DNA of 38,592 bases, from NCBI GenBank assembly GCA_041740995.1, contig JBGSKY010000149.1, positions 1-38,592 on the forward strand, given 5' to 3'. The notes below the pieces were generated by a model. The model had not been told where the DNA came from and ran no database searches. It worked only from the letters and a program-made list of their open reading frames with translations. Below are positions 8,605 through 17,404 of the stretch, one piece after another (positions within the stretch are counted from its first letter, which is position 1; each line of letters opens with the position of its first letter). This stretch comes from JBGSKY01 sp041740995 (GTDB lineage: Bacteria; Planctomycetota; Planctomycetia; Pirellulales; Pirellulaceae). A program made the translations under genes and the position numbers.

Positions 8605-9798
8605 ATGGCTAAGGTTCTGGACTGGAAAAGGTCCGACGACACGCGCGACATAGTGCATTTGAGCGTTCAGGCATTGGCCGAAGGGCACCTAATCGCCATC
8701 CCGACTTGCACAACTTATTTTGCCGTCGGAAATGGTCTCAATGGCGACGTTTGCGAACGGATTTCCGATCTTGCGCGTCGAGCGAGTCGTGCTTCTGTCG
8801 ATGCATCGAATCCTGTTTCGCGTCCCGCTGCATTGTTGGTGGTTCGCGGTCCCGACGAAATCATCGATTTTTGTCCTGACGCATGCCAGACATCAATCCG
8901 CCTTGCCAATCGCGTTTGGCCCGGACCGTTACAGATTTTATTACCTAGTTCCCATCGCGATTCGCTACTTCATCAACTACCCAGCCAATCTTTGCAGACG
9001 GTAACTAATTCTTCCAATCAATTTGCGGTATCGATGCCGTCTCATTCCGTCATTGCAGAAATACTTCGGTTATCCGCCGGTCCATTGGTCATGACCGAAC
9101 TGCTTGATCATTCGACGAGAACGCCAGCGATTACCGCTGAGTCGGTGGACCAAACGGCAATTGCAATGGTGATCGACGCTGGAATAACCAAATATCAGGG
9201 TCGAGCGACCTTGCTCGAGGTGGCCGACAATCGTTGCCAAATCATTTCCGGCGGGGTGACCTCCAAAACGGAGCTGCAAAGCGTTAGTCGCTTGATGGTT
9301 CTGCTCGTTTGCACCGGTAACACATGCCGCTCACCAATGGCCGAAACCTTAATGCAAGCCAAGCTGCTCAAACGAATAAAGGAGCTCAATGGTCTCAGTC
9401 CATCAGCGTCTTCGCACGACTTTTTCGTACCCATCGTCGCCCTTTCCGCTGGAATTGCCTCCGGTGGCGGCCCAGCCTCGCCTCAGGCGATTGAAGCGAT
9501 GAGTGAATACGGGCTGGATCTGACAAACCACCAAAGCTGTGCGGTGACCGAAAAAGAAATCGAGTCGGCAGACGTGATTTTGGCGATGACGCGAAGCCAT
9601 CGCCAAGCGATAATATCGCGTTGGCCTGGCGTCGCGGACAAGACACATTTGCTCAGCGGCAACGGGGAAGATGTCAGCGATCCGTTCGGCGGGCCAGTTC
9701 AGTTGTACCGAGAATGTGCTGAGAAAATTGACGACTATTTGGATCGTTGGATCGAACGACTGTTGCGTTCGCCGCTTCCAAGTTGGACAGAGAGTTGA
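8605..9798 (+). CDS. YrdC/Sua5-like domain fused to YwlE-like protein phosphatase
   Basis: The 397-residue protein joins two domains. Residues 1-215 resemble the Sua5/YrdC/TsaC fold (threonylcarbamoyl-AMP synthase of the tRNA t6A pathway) in length and pattern, but key motifs are altered: the usual PTETVYGLG is IPTCTTYFAVG, the K-x-R motif is not apparent, and the usual SANxSG position reads TELLDHST. Residues 231-390 are a low-molecular-weight phosphatase with P-loop CTGNTCRS (Cys236 nucleophile, Arg242) and general acid Asp359 in DPFGG. Thr240 is at the position that in Bacillus YwlE gives specificity for phosphoarginine; tyrosine-specific relatives usually have Ile or Val there. So the phosphatase half looks active, possibly on phosphoarginine, while the YrdC half may be non-catalytic. 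The gene is 12 bases upstream of rpiB. The ATG start has no strong ribosome binding site. Confidence 0.88.
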   Translation: MAKVLDWKRSDDTRDIVHLSVQALAEGHLIAIPTCTTYFAVGNGLNGDVCERISDLARRASRASVDASNPVSRPAALLVVRGPDEIIDFCPDACQTSIRLANRVWPGPLQILLPSSHRDSLLHQLPSQSLQTVTNSSNQFAVSMPSHSVIAEILRLSAGPLVMTELLDHSTRTPAITAESVDQTAIAMVIDAGITKYQGRATLLEVADNRCQIISGGVTSKTELQSVSRLMVLLVCTGNTCRSPMAETLMQAKLLKRIKELNGLSPSASSHDFFVPIVALSAGIASGGGPASPQAIEAMSEYGLDLTNHQSCAVTEKEIESADVILAMTRSHRQAIISRWPGVADKTHLLSGNGEDVSDPFGGPVQLYRECAEKIDDYLDRWIERLLRSPLPSWTES

Positions 9799-9810
9799 GA
9801 GGAAGGGCTA

Positions 9811-10284
9811 ATGCGAGTTGCCTTGGGTAGCGATCACCGCGGATATCAAATCAAGAACAAACTTGTAACGCTGTTGCAAGCCGATGGTCACGAGGCGATC
9901 GATTTTGGAACCCAAAACGATCACGCAGTGGACTATCCAGACTTCGGTTGGCAGGTCGCTTGCGAAGTCGCCGCCGGTCGAGTCGAACGCGGAATCTTGA
10001 TATGCGGCAACGGTATTGGAATGGCGATCGTGGCTAACAAGCTCGAAGGCGTCCGAGCGGCATCTTGTTGCGACGAAGTGATGGCTGAGATGTGTCGCCG
10101 TCACAATGACGTCAACATTTTATGCTTGCCGGGCGACTTAATTGGTGATCGGCCAGTCGTCGATTTGGTCCGAATCTGGCTTGCCACAGAATTCGAAGGT
10201 GGTCGGCACCAGCGCCGGATCGACAAAATCGCGTCGCTCGAGAAACAGATCCTCAACGGTCACTTAGAAAAATCGACCGACTGA
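9811..10284 (+). CDS. rpiB: Ribose-5-phosphate isomerase B
   Basis: This enzyme interconverts ribose 5-phosphate and ribulose 5-phosphate in the pentose phosphate pathway. The 157-residue protein matches the RpiB/LacAB family: the N-terminal MRVALGSDHRGYQIKN, the DYPDF segment at 41-45, catalytic Cys65 in GILICGNGIGMAIVANK, and His99 in RRHNDVN. Length is usual. An AGGAAGG site stands five bases before the ATG. It follows the YrdC-phosphatase fusion by 12 bases and is probably co-transcribed with it. The same three functions (ywlC, ywlE, ywlF) cluster in Bacillus subtilis. A convergent hypothetical gene lies downstream. Confidence 0.95.
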   Translation: MRVALGSDHRGYQIKNKLVTLLQADGHEAIDFGTQNDHAVDYPDFGWQVACEVAAGRVERGILICGNGIGMAIVANKLEGVRAASCCDEVMAEMCRRHNDVNILCLPGDLIGDRPVVDLVRIWLATEFEGGRHQRRIDKIASLEKQILNGHLEKSTD

Positions 10285-10404
10285 GCCATTTCGTTGCGCG
10301 ACCGCAGTCGTATCGAAACTCGTCGAGAGTATCGATTTTCCCTCGAATCGCAGCGAGTCAAAGGTCTTGGCGACTTTTGCTGCCGCAAATGCTTGCGACA
10401 CTGG

Positions 10405-10977
10405 TTACATGCCTGCTGGTCGGCAAGGCATCTTGCGAGCGAAGGGTAGCGGTTTTCGATCGGGCAGGGCACCATCGTTCTCCAACAACCAAGTCCGCCG
10501 CTCTTCATTCGTTGCGTAATACGCCAGCCATTTCTCCGTCTCGGTTTCATCCAAGCAGTGCCAGTGCAGAAAATTTCGCGGTTCGTCGATCTTCTTTTCG
10601 TAGCTCGGCAAAATGTCGCGAACGATCATGCAGTACAGTTCGCGGTCGCTGAGATGGTCCGTGAATTCCAGAACGATTCGTTCGCCGTACAGCTTGTAAA
10701 TCGTGTCCCAAAGCAACCGAGTCAGCGCATCGGCGGCGAGTGTATCAGGGTTGGGCAGGATCAGTTCCGGGGAAAACCATCGGCTGATCGGCAGCGCCGG
10801 AGCGCGTTCCCACGCGAGCATCGAAGCCAAAAAATCGTTCTCGATTTCCAGCGGTACTTGCTGTGTCGACAACATATCTGTCGCTTCATCTAGAAAAGGC
10901 TCCAACTCGTCTCTCAATCGGGCATTGAGAAGCAGTTGTTCGACCTCATCCAAGGATGGCGGATTTTGATGGCTCAT
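10405..10977 (-). CDS. Conserved-looking hypothetical protein
   Basis: A 190-residue soluble protein that I cannot assign to a family. It lacks a signal peptide or membrane segments. The sequence is acidic and mostly helical in character, with a conserved-looking central stretch (PISRWFSPELILPNPDTLAADALTRLL, described here only by its ends at residues 62 and 88) and an aromatic patch NFLHWHCLDE near 137-146. The coherent composition over the full length, compared with the poor shadow frames opposite, supports a real gene. It converges on rpiB with a 120-base gap. No function is proposed. Confidence 0.7.
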   Translation of the reverse strand: MSHQNPPSLDEVEQLLLNARLRDELEPFLDEATDMLSTQQVPLEIENDFLASMLAWERAPALPISRWFSPELILPNPDTLAADALTRLLWDTIYKLYGERIVLEFTDHLSDRELYCMIVRDILPSYEKKIDEPRNFLHWHCLDETETEKWLAYYATNEERRTWLLENDGALPDRKPLPFARKMPCRPAGM

Positions 10978-11847
10978 CTGTGCCTTATGAACTAGAGATT
11001 TGCAGAATCAAAACTTCGAATGCCGACTTCGGACGACGAAACTCGCATCACAAAACTGATCGGCTGTTTGGGTCGATCACGACTTTCAGCGACGAAGCGT
11101 CCTCTGACTTTATTGAGACCGAAGACAAAAATCAAAGCGATCTTGAGCCAAAATGGGTTTCGGAGCCAAAAAGACAAGCCCGCCCCATTAAAAAACCGCA
11201 CAATCGACACGATTTACCAACTACGCTCTTCCAAGCCAATTGCTGGACTATTTCCCTAGTCGTTTGGTTAGCGTTAATTGCCCCGAACACCAAACCAGTA
11301 ACTGCCTGAAAAGCGGCTTCGCCAGCACCGGCTGACCGTAGCTCGGGTGCGATTGATCCGCGTAATTCTTGTCGTGTTGAGTCGTCACCGAATTCATCGA
11401 TAGCGTTGCGCCAAACGCTGTAGTGCAGGCAGCCGGCGGCGAATGGTCGGTAGACCAACGGACGACCAAGATTCTTGTCCAAAGGCGCCTCAAAATTAAG
11501 CTTCGTAATCTGGCAAGCCACCTTTGGCCAATGGCGTCGTGACAACAGTCATTTGCGGCGAGATCGCGATTTTTCTTTGAATCGTCGCCATTTGGAAGAT
11601 CGCGAGCAGAAACATCAAGAGAAACGAAGTTAGCCCGACAGCTAACGTTATTTAAAACAAGCGACACATTAAAAGTTTGGTGCCAGAGTTTTAGTAAGTT
11701 GTATTATACCGACTCGTGACACCGGCGTTTCCTCAGAAGTTCGACGGTGGACTCTCTCACGCGTTTAGAAATCAGTACGATATCTGAAACTAATTTAAAT
11801 CGACGTCTTGTTGAGAATTGATCTAAAGTGCTCGAATAGGAACAGCT
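10978..11847. other. Long stretch without a confident gene
   Basis: These 870 bases hold only mutually overlapping open frames on both strands, none with a recognisable family or good ribosome binding site. The most protein-like is a minus-strand frame at 11132-11545 (it contains PLVYRPFAAGCLHYSVWRN), and a second minus frame at 11248-11667 overlaps it. This could be a decayed gene with a frameshift. The last 180 bases before 11848, AT-rich with TATTATACC-like sequence near 11702, probably carry the promoter of the prolyl oligopeptidase gene. Confidence 0.4.
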
Positions 11848-14040
11848 ATGCGACTCAGAAACCTCATTCCAATCTTGGTAACGACTATCTTCACCGTGAA
11901 TCATGCATTTGGACAGGAAACCAACGACTTAATGAAACCTTATAGTGCCCCGAAAACGCTGACGGTTGACCAAGTTGATGAGTACCACGGCACCAAAGTT
12001 AGCGACCCTTTTCGCTGGCTCGAAGACACCGAATCGGAGCAAACTGCCGCTTGGGTTGCCGATCAAAACAAGGCTACTTTTTCGTACTTAGAATCGATCC
12101 CCGAACGAGCTGCAATTCGTGAACGCTTGACGGAACTTTGGAACTACGAACGTTATGGCTTGCCCGACAAATTTGGCGACAACTATTTCTTCACCTATAA
12201 CGACGGACTACAAAATCAAAACGTACTTTACGTTTCTAAATCGCTTGATGCCGCCGACCGCCGCGTACTGCTTGATCCGAATTTATTAGCAGCCGATGGA
12301 ACGGTCGCATTAACCGATTGGCAGGTCAGCCCTGATGGAAAACATCTAGCTTATTCACTCGCTAGCGCGGGCAGCGATTGGAACACATGGAAGATCCGCG
12401 ACGTGGAATCGGGCAAGGATCTGACAGACCAGATTGAATGGGTAAAATTCTCCAGCGCATCGTGGACCGCCGGCGGCGAAGGATTCTTCTACAGCCGCTA
12501 CGATGAACCCAAAGCCGACCAGCAGTACAGCGGTATCAACTACTTTCAAAAGCTCTATTACCATCGAATCAATACCGAACAATCGAAAGATCAATTGATC
12601 TATCAGCGAGCCGACCAGAAAGAATGGGGCTTCGGTGGACAAGTCAGCGACGACGGCCAGCTTCTGGTCATCAGCGTGTGGCGCGGAACTGAAGATCGCA
12701 ATCTGATCTATGTCGCTCCCCTGAACAATGGCCAAGTCGATCAGCTCACCGAACAAGCGTTCGCAGTTGTTGGGGAATTCGAATCGTCTTATCAGTACTT
12801 GGGCAACGACAAGATTGTGGAAGACGGAAAGCCGCTGCAACGACTATATTTCCTGACCGACAATGAAGCGGCCACGCGTCGGATCATTTCTCTCGATGTC
12901 GATCTGCAATCGCAAAAAGTTATCACATCGCAACCAAGTCCAATCATTGCGGCCCGCGAGCAAACCATTGAGTCGGCGACGTTGCTGGGCGATGAATTCT
13001 TTATCAATTATTTGATCGATGCAACCAGTCAGATCGAGCGATTCGACATGCAGGGTACAAGCCTTGGCACGATTGACTTGCCTGCTTCTGGGACGGTCAC
13101 TGGGTTTTCAACCAAACGTGATCATGCGGAAACGTTTTACAGTTTCACCAACTACATTACGCCACCGACCATTTTTCGACTGGGGCTGGTTGATCAGCAG
13201 ACGCAGCTTTGGCGTGAACCGTCGGTTAGCTTCGATGTCGATGACTACGCGACCGAGAAGACGTTCTACGTCAGCGCCGATGGAACAAAAATCCCGATCA
13301 TCCTGTCATTCAAGAAAGGCTTGAAGCGAACGGGTGACGTTCCAACGATTTTGTACGCTTACGGTGGATTCAATATCTCAGTAACGCCACGGTACTCGCC
13401 TGCAAATTTGGTCTGGATGGAGATGGGCGGACTCTATGCAGTACCAAACTTACGAGGCGGCGGCGAATACGGTCGTCAGTGGCATGAGGCAGGGATGTTC
13501 GACAAAAAGCAAAATGTGTTTGATGACTTTATCGCTGCGGCTGAGTTTCTGATCAAAGAAAACTATACAAAGCCTTCGAAGCTGGCAATTTCCGGGCGTA
13601 GCAATGGCGGTTTACTGGTCGGCGCGACAATGACTCAGCGGCCGGAACTTTTTGGTGCTGCTTTGCCCGCAGTCGGTGTAATGGACATGTTACGTTTCCA
13701 AAAGTTTACCATTGGTTGGGCTTGGACCAGCGAATATGGAAGCAGCGATAACGCGGAACAGTTTCCTGCCCTTTACGCTTACTCGCCGTATCATCGTTTG
13801 AAGGAAGGCATGTCCTATCCTGCGACCATGGTGACGACCGCCGACCACGATGATCGAGTTGTTCCAGGGCACAGTTTCAAATTCGCAGCGAGACTACAGC
13901 AAGCACATGGCGGAGACGCTCCGGTGTTGATTCGCATCGAAACATCGGCTGGGCATGGTGCCGGGACATCGACAACAAAGTTGATCGACCAGACCGCTGA
14001 CATGTACGCGTTCTTAGTGGACAATTTGAAGATGCGTTAG
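11848..14040 (+). CDS. Exported prolyl oligopeptidase family serine peptidase (S9)
   Basis: This 730-residue serine peptidase would cleave short peptides after proline outside the cytoplasm. The N-terminal MRLRNLIPILVTTIFTVNHA followed by FGQE is a signal peptide. The mature protein starts with the family landmark DEYHGTKVSDPFRWLED, runs through a beta-propeller region (about 80-430), and ends in an alpha/beta hydrolase domain. The catalytic triad is visible: Ser585 in GRSNGG, an Asp within ADHDDRVVP (666-673) and His703 in SAGHGAG. NLRGGGEYGRQWHEAG is also characteristic. Length agrees with prolyl endopeptidases (about 700). AGGAAC stands seven bases before the start. The gene is followed after about 115 bases by an exported esterase gene on the same strand. 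Confidence 0.95.
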   Translation: MRLRNLIPILVTTIFTVNHAFGQETNDLMKPYSAPKTLTVDQVDEYHGTKVSDPFRWLEDTESEQTAAWVADQNKATFSYLESIPERAAIRERLTELWNYERYGLPDKFGDNYFFTYNDGLQNQNVLYVSKSLDAADRRVLLDPNLLAADGTVALTDWQVSPDGKHLAYSLASAGSDWNTWKIRDVESGKDLTDQIEWVKFSSASWTAGGEGFFYSRYDEPKADQQYSGINYFQKLYYHRINTEQSKDQLIYQRADQKEWGFGGQVSDDGQLLVISVWRGTEDRNLIYVAPLNNGQVDQLTEQAFAVVGEFESSYQYLGNDKIVEDGKPLQRLYFLTDNEAATRRIISLDVDLQSQKVITSQPSPIIAAREQTIESATLLGDEFFINYLIDATSQIERFDMQGTSLGTIDLPASGTVTGFSTKRDHAETFYSFTNYITPPTIFRLGLVDQQTQLWREPSVSFDVDDYATEKTFYVSADGTKIPIILSFKKGLKRTGDVPTILYAYGGFNISVTPRYSPANLVWMEMGGLYAVPNLRGGGEYGRQWHEAGMFDKKQNVFDDFIAAAEFLIKENYTKPSKLAISGRSNGGLLVGATMTQRPELFGAALPAVGVMDMLRFQKFTIGWAWTSEYGSSDNAEQFPALYAYSPYHRLKEGMSYPATMVTTADHDDRVVPGHSFKFAARLQQAHGGDAPVLIRIETSAGHGAGTSTTKLIDQTADMYAFLVDNLKMR

Positions 14041-14155
14041 CAATTCTTTGGCGAGCTTGAAATGACAGGCTGAAGATTGACTACAATTGCGATTGCTAGC
14101 CGTTTGCGATCTCTCGACTAGCAAGTTTGTTTCCCTCTCGAAAATGAGCCCACCG

Positions 14156-15205
14156 ATGAAATACGCCTTCCACGCCAACCGCACGTCATGTTTGTTACGT
14201 CTGCTGTCAATCGTCTTTATTGGCTTGCTAGCGACCAATTCAAATGCCCAAGACGCCATAAAGAGCGGCAACGAGATCGTCGGTCCCGACTATACGATTG
14301 ATCGCGATCTGACCGACTTGGGGAACCCGAAAGGCAAGCTTTTTGAATTCATGATGCCGCTGAGCTCGAGTAAGAGTTTTGATGGCAAGGATTCAACGCT
14401 TGATCCAAAGAAAGAGGTGCGGTCCGAGCGAAAAATTTCGGTCTACATTCCCGCTGCTTATGTCGATGGCAAGGAAGCTCCGATCTTGGTTATTCACGAC
14501 GGGCCTGGCCAGCTTGGACTGATCCGTAACGCTCTGGACAATTTGACAATATCCAAAAATGATGCACGCAAATTGCCAGCCTTCATAGCGATCGCTGTTC
14601 AAAATGGCGGCAACGATGGCAAGGGGAGCGAACGCGGATTGGAATATGACACGATGTCCGAGAGGCTGGCAGTTTTTATCAACGATGAAGTGCTACCCAC
14701 GGTTCTCAACAATAATGAGATTAAGGCCGCTTATCCTGGAATTGCGTTCACTGACGATCCATGGGGCAAAGCGGTCATGGGTTGCAGCAGCGGCGGGGCA
14801 GCCGCATTGACCATGGGATGGTTCCGGCCTGACCTTTTCCGTCGGTTGATAACCTATTCAGGAACTTTTGTTGATCAACAAGATGACGACGCACCTGAAG
14901 AGGAAAAATATCCGCTCGGCGCGTGGGAATATCATTCCGGTATGAAGCTGATTGAAAATAGCGAAAAGAAGCCGCTCCGAATTTTTACTCACGTCTCAGA
15001 AAACGATTTAAGAAATAAAGATCCGGAAAGCACTTATCACAATTGGGTAATGGCCAATAAGCGGACCGCTGCAGTGTTGAAAGCCAAAGGTTACGATTAT
15101 CGTTTCGTTTTCAGCCGTGAAACGAAACATTGCGACCGAAAAGTCTTTGAGAAGACGCTTGCCGATACGTTGGTCTGGATGTGGCAAGACTACCAACCTC
15201 AATGA
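14156..15205 (+). CDS. Exported alpha/beta-hydrolase, putative esterase (Fes/Esterase D-like)
   Basis: The 349-residue product belongs to the putative esterase family (enterochelin-esterase/Esterase D-like alpha/beta hydrolases). A signal peptide spans about residues 1-33 and ends near NSNAQD, so it acts in the periplasm or outside. The strand-turn AAYVDGKEAPILVIHDGPGQ is typical of Fes-like enzymes. The nucleophile elbow is GCSSG with Ser211, and His325 in ETKHCD is the likely catalytic histidine; an Asp in HVSENDLR could complete the triad. The frame is open upstream to 14087, but the signal peptide begins with the ATG at 14156 (another possible ATG lies at 14144). The substrate is unknown; it may be a sugar or siderophore ester. 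Confidence 0.85.
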   Translation: MKYAFHANRTSCLLRLLSIVFIGLLATNSNAQDAIKSGNEIVGPDYTIDRDLTDLGNPKGKLFEFMMPLSSSKSFDGKDSTLDPKKEVRSERKISVYIPAAYVDGKEAPILVIHDGPGQLGLIRNALDNLTISKNDARKLPAFIAIAVQNGGNDGKGSERGLEYDTMSERLAVFINDEVLPTVLNNNEIKAAYPGIAFTDDPWGKAVMGCSSGGAAALTMGWFRPDLFRRLITYSGTFVDQQDDDAPEEEKYPLGAWEYHSGMKLIENSEKKPLRIFTHVSENDLRNKDPESTYHNWVMANKRTAAVLKAKGYDYRFVFSRETKHCDRKVFEKTLADTLVWMWQDYQPQ

Positions 15206-15238
15206 CGAAACATACGTCATCAAGGTTATCGCCTTTTC

Positions 15239-16189
15239 CTAACCTCCGAGATCAGCGAAAAGTGGCGTCGAGAGGTAGCGTTCACCCAACGAGCACATGA
15301 TCGTAACGATCCGCTTGCCAGCAAACTCTGGACGGGCCGCTACTTGAGCAGCCGCCCACATATTCGCGCCGCTAGAAATCCCCGCCATGATGCCTTCTTC
15401 GCGAGCAAGACGACGTCCCCATTCGAAAGCCATTTCGTCATCAACTTGGACAACGTCGTCAACGATCGAAGTGTCCAAATTCTTCGGTATAAATCCGGCT
15501 CCAATGCCTTGGATTCGGTGTTTTCCAGGCTGACCACCGCTGATGACTGGCGAATGTTTTGGCTCAACCGCGATCGCTTTGAAATTTGGATTGCGGGCTT
15601 TGATATAACGAGCAACGCCTGTAATAGTGCCGCCAGTCCCAACGCCAGCGATAATTGCATCAATGTCTCCGCCGGTCGCTTCCCAAATTTCTGGCCCGGT
15701 CGTTCGTTCGTGAATGGCTGGGTTGGCTGGATTCTCAAATTGTTGTGGCATCCAGGCTGAGGAGTCCTTCGCAGTCATTTCAGCGGCGGTGTTGATCGCG
15801 CCTTTCATGCCGTCAGCGGCGGGTGTCAAAACCAAGTTCGCGCCCAGCGCACGAAGCAACGCTCGACGTTCGACCGACATTGATTCGGGCATAGTTAACG
15901 TCAATTTGTAGCCTTTGGCAGCACAAACGAATGCTAACGCGATGCCCGTGTTACCGCTCGTTGGCTCGATGATGTGAGTGTCTTTGGTCAGCTTACCGGA
16001 CTTTTCGGCCTCTTCGACCATCGCCATGCCAATTCGATCTTTGACGCTATTGAGTGGATTGAAAAATTCGCACTTGGCGAAAACTGTTGCGTGCTCTTTT
16101 GGGACCAGTTTATTGATGCGGATCATCGGCGTTTGACCGACTGTTTGGATGACTGAATCGAAAGTTGTTCCGTTTTTCATAGCGGTCAT
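15239..16189 (-). CDS. cysK: Cysteine synthase (O-acetylserine sulfhydrylase)
   Basis: This PLP enzyme makes cysteine from O-acetylserine and sulfide. The 316-residue protein has the family pattern throughout: TVGQTPMIRINKL, the PLP lysine Lys50 in NPLNSVKDRIG, the substrate loop EPTSGNTGIALAF, the phosphate-binding GVGTGGTITGVARYI, and ISSGANMWAAAQ near the C-terminus. Length is normal for CysK/CysM. Two in-frame ATGs, at 16189 and 16180, are both possible starts, and neither has a strong Shine-Dalgarno. It is transcribed alone, converging on the exported esterase gene. Confidence 0.95.
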   Translation of the reverse strand: MTAMKNGTTFDSVIQTVGQTPMIRINKLVPKEHATVFAKCEFFNPLNSVKDRIGMAMVEEAEKSGKLTKDTHIIEPTSGNTGIALAFVCAAKGYKLTLTMPESMSVERRALLRALGANLVLTPAADGMKGAINTAAEMTAKDSSAWMPQQFENPANPAIHERTTGPEIWEATGGDIDAIIAGVGTGGTITGVARYIKARNPNFKAIAVEPKHSPVISGGQPGKHRIQGIGAGFIPKNLDTSIVDDVVQVDDEMAFEWGRRLAREEGIMAGISSGANMWAAAQVAARPEFAGKRIVTIMCSLGERYLSTPLFADLGG

Positions 16190-16698
16190 ATTTGATGTTT
16201 AGGCGAAATTTGCTGGTTAATGACAGGCAGCGATTGTACACCAGGCCGTTTGTCTTGGCAGTACCAGTTAGAATTGCTCGTTGGATCGAAAACTCGACGA
16301 TCATTTCAGGCAAGATGGCGTTCGACCTGTTGTTGTCCGCTAGTCAGCTTGAAGAACGCTTTATCTATTCTACGTCGAATAGATTCTAGGCGCATCGGTT
16401 GGCGATCGAGTAACTTTCGATTTACACTGGTGTTAGCGTTAACGGAAGGTTTCTGAAATGATCTTTTCGGGCTCGGCGGACGTATCTAGTCCGACCGGCA
16501 ACTATTGATCCGGTTTGATGCAAGCGATCCGAGATATAAATCGCTTCGCAAGTGCCGTGTTTGAGCAGAAAAGTAGGATAGGCTTCCAGCCTGTTGATGA
16601 GGCGAATGACAGTCTGGAAGCTTATCCTACCTTAGAAGACAGCCGGAATATCTCATCGAGACACTGCTCTAGTTTTTGAATTTGAGGAAACTGACAAC
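16190..16698. other. Intergenic region with REP-like hairpin
   Basis: About 500 bases between the divergent cysK and sigma factor genes. Open frames on the plus strand at 16192-16456 have no recognisable content and are not called. The main structure is the long inverted repeat at 16573-16630, listed separately. Promoters for both neighbours should lie here. Confidence 0.45.
16573..16630. repeat. REP-like palindrome, 22-base arms
   Basis: The arm at 16573-16594 (starting GTAGGATAGGCTTCCAG) and the arm at 16609-16630 (ending GGAAGCTTATCCTAC) are inverted copies matching at 20 of 22 positions, with a 14-base loop at 16595-16608. The hairpin sits 69 bases before the sigma factor start. There is no T-run, so it is not a classic terminator. 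Its form suits a dispersed REP-type or miniature element; I recall related sequences from planctomycete genomes but cannot verify this here. Confidence 0.75.
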
Positions 16699-17274
16699 TT
16701 GCCAGCCGATGACCAAGTCGATTTTGAGCTGGTTCGTGCGGCATTAGATGGCCAGGTTTCGGCATTTGAGAGTCTCGTCAGTTCTTGCCAAAATCGTCTT
16801 TTTCACGCGATGGTGCACGTTACGGGATCGTTGGAGGAAGCAGAGGACGTTGTTCAAGAAGCGTTTGTCCAAGCGTATCTGAAACTAGACACCTTTCAGA
16901 TGAATAGCCGGTTTTATACTTGGGTTTATCGAATAGCGTTCAATAACGCCCTATCGCGAAAACGAAGGAAGAAGCCAGCTTTTTCGCTGGAACAATCACG
17001 CGAGCAAACCGGCGGCGAGCCAGTTTCGCCGCTCGACAACGCTGAAGAGCGCCTGATTCAGACGGAACAAATCGCCGCAGTGCAGGCGGCAATCAAAGAA
17101 TTGAGCGACGACCACCGAATCATTCTCGTTCTTCGAGATATGCAAAACATGTCGTACGAAGATATCGCCGAAATCTTGGGCATGCCGATGGGTACCGTTC
17201 GATCGCGGCTGAATCGGGCCCGAGGGCAATTGCGGGTGCTACTAGAAAAGCGACCGGAATGGCAGAATGATTAG
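16699..17274 (+). CDS. ECF-family RNA polymerase sigma factor
   Basis: A 191-residue sigma-70 family protein of the extracytoplasmic function type, directing RNA polymerase to a specific promoter set. Region 2 spans about residues 18-88, with SLEEAEDVVQEAFVQAYLKL and the promoter-melting segment FYTWVYRIAFNNALSRKRR. A variable linker follows, then region 4 (about 122-180) with LSDDHRIILVLRDMQNMSY and the helix-turn-helix YEDIAEILGMPMGTVRSRLNRAR. The start is a TTG at 16699, chosen because GAGGAAA lies eight bases upstream and the domain begins soon after. There is no zinc-finger anti-sigma gene directly downstream; the next gene encodes a membrane protein. The REP-like hairpin lies in the promoter region. 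Confidence 0.92.
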   Translation: MPADDQVDFELVRAALDGQVSAFESLVSSCQNRLFHAMVHVTGSLEEAEDVVQEAFVQAYLKLDTFQMNSRFYTWVYRIAFNNALSRKRRKKPAFSLEQSREQTGGEPVSPLDNAEERLIQTEQIAAVQAAIKELSDDHRIILVLRDMQNMSYEDIAEILGMPMGTVRSRLNRARGQLRVLLEKRPEWQND

Positions 17275-17404
17275 GCGGCTTCGTTGAAAGACCCGCTGGC
17301 CGAATCAAGTCAACATGTAAAAGGTTGTGGGGCGATGCTGAAACGTGATAATCCAGCCAGTTAGATTATACGGCGTCGGAATTTACTTTGGAAAGCGACC
17401 ATTT

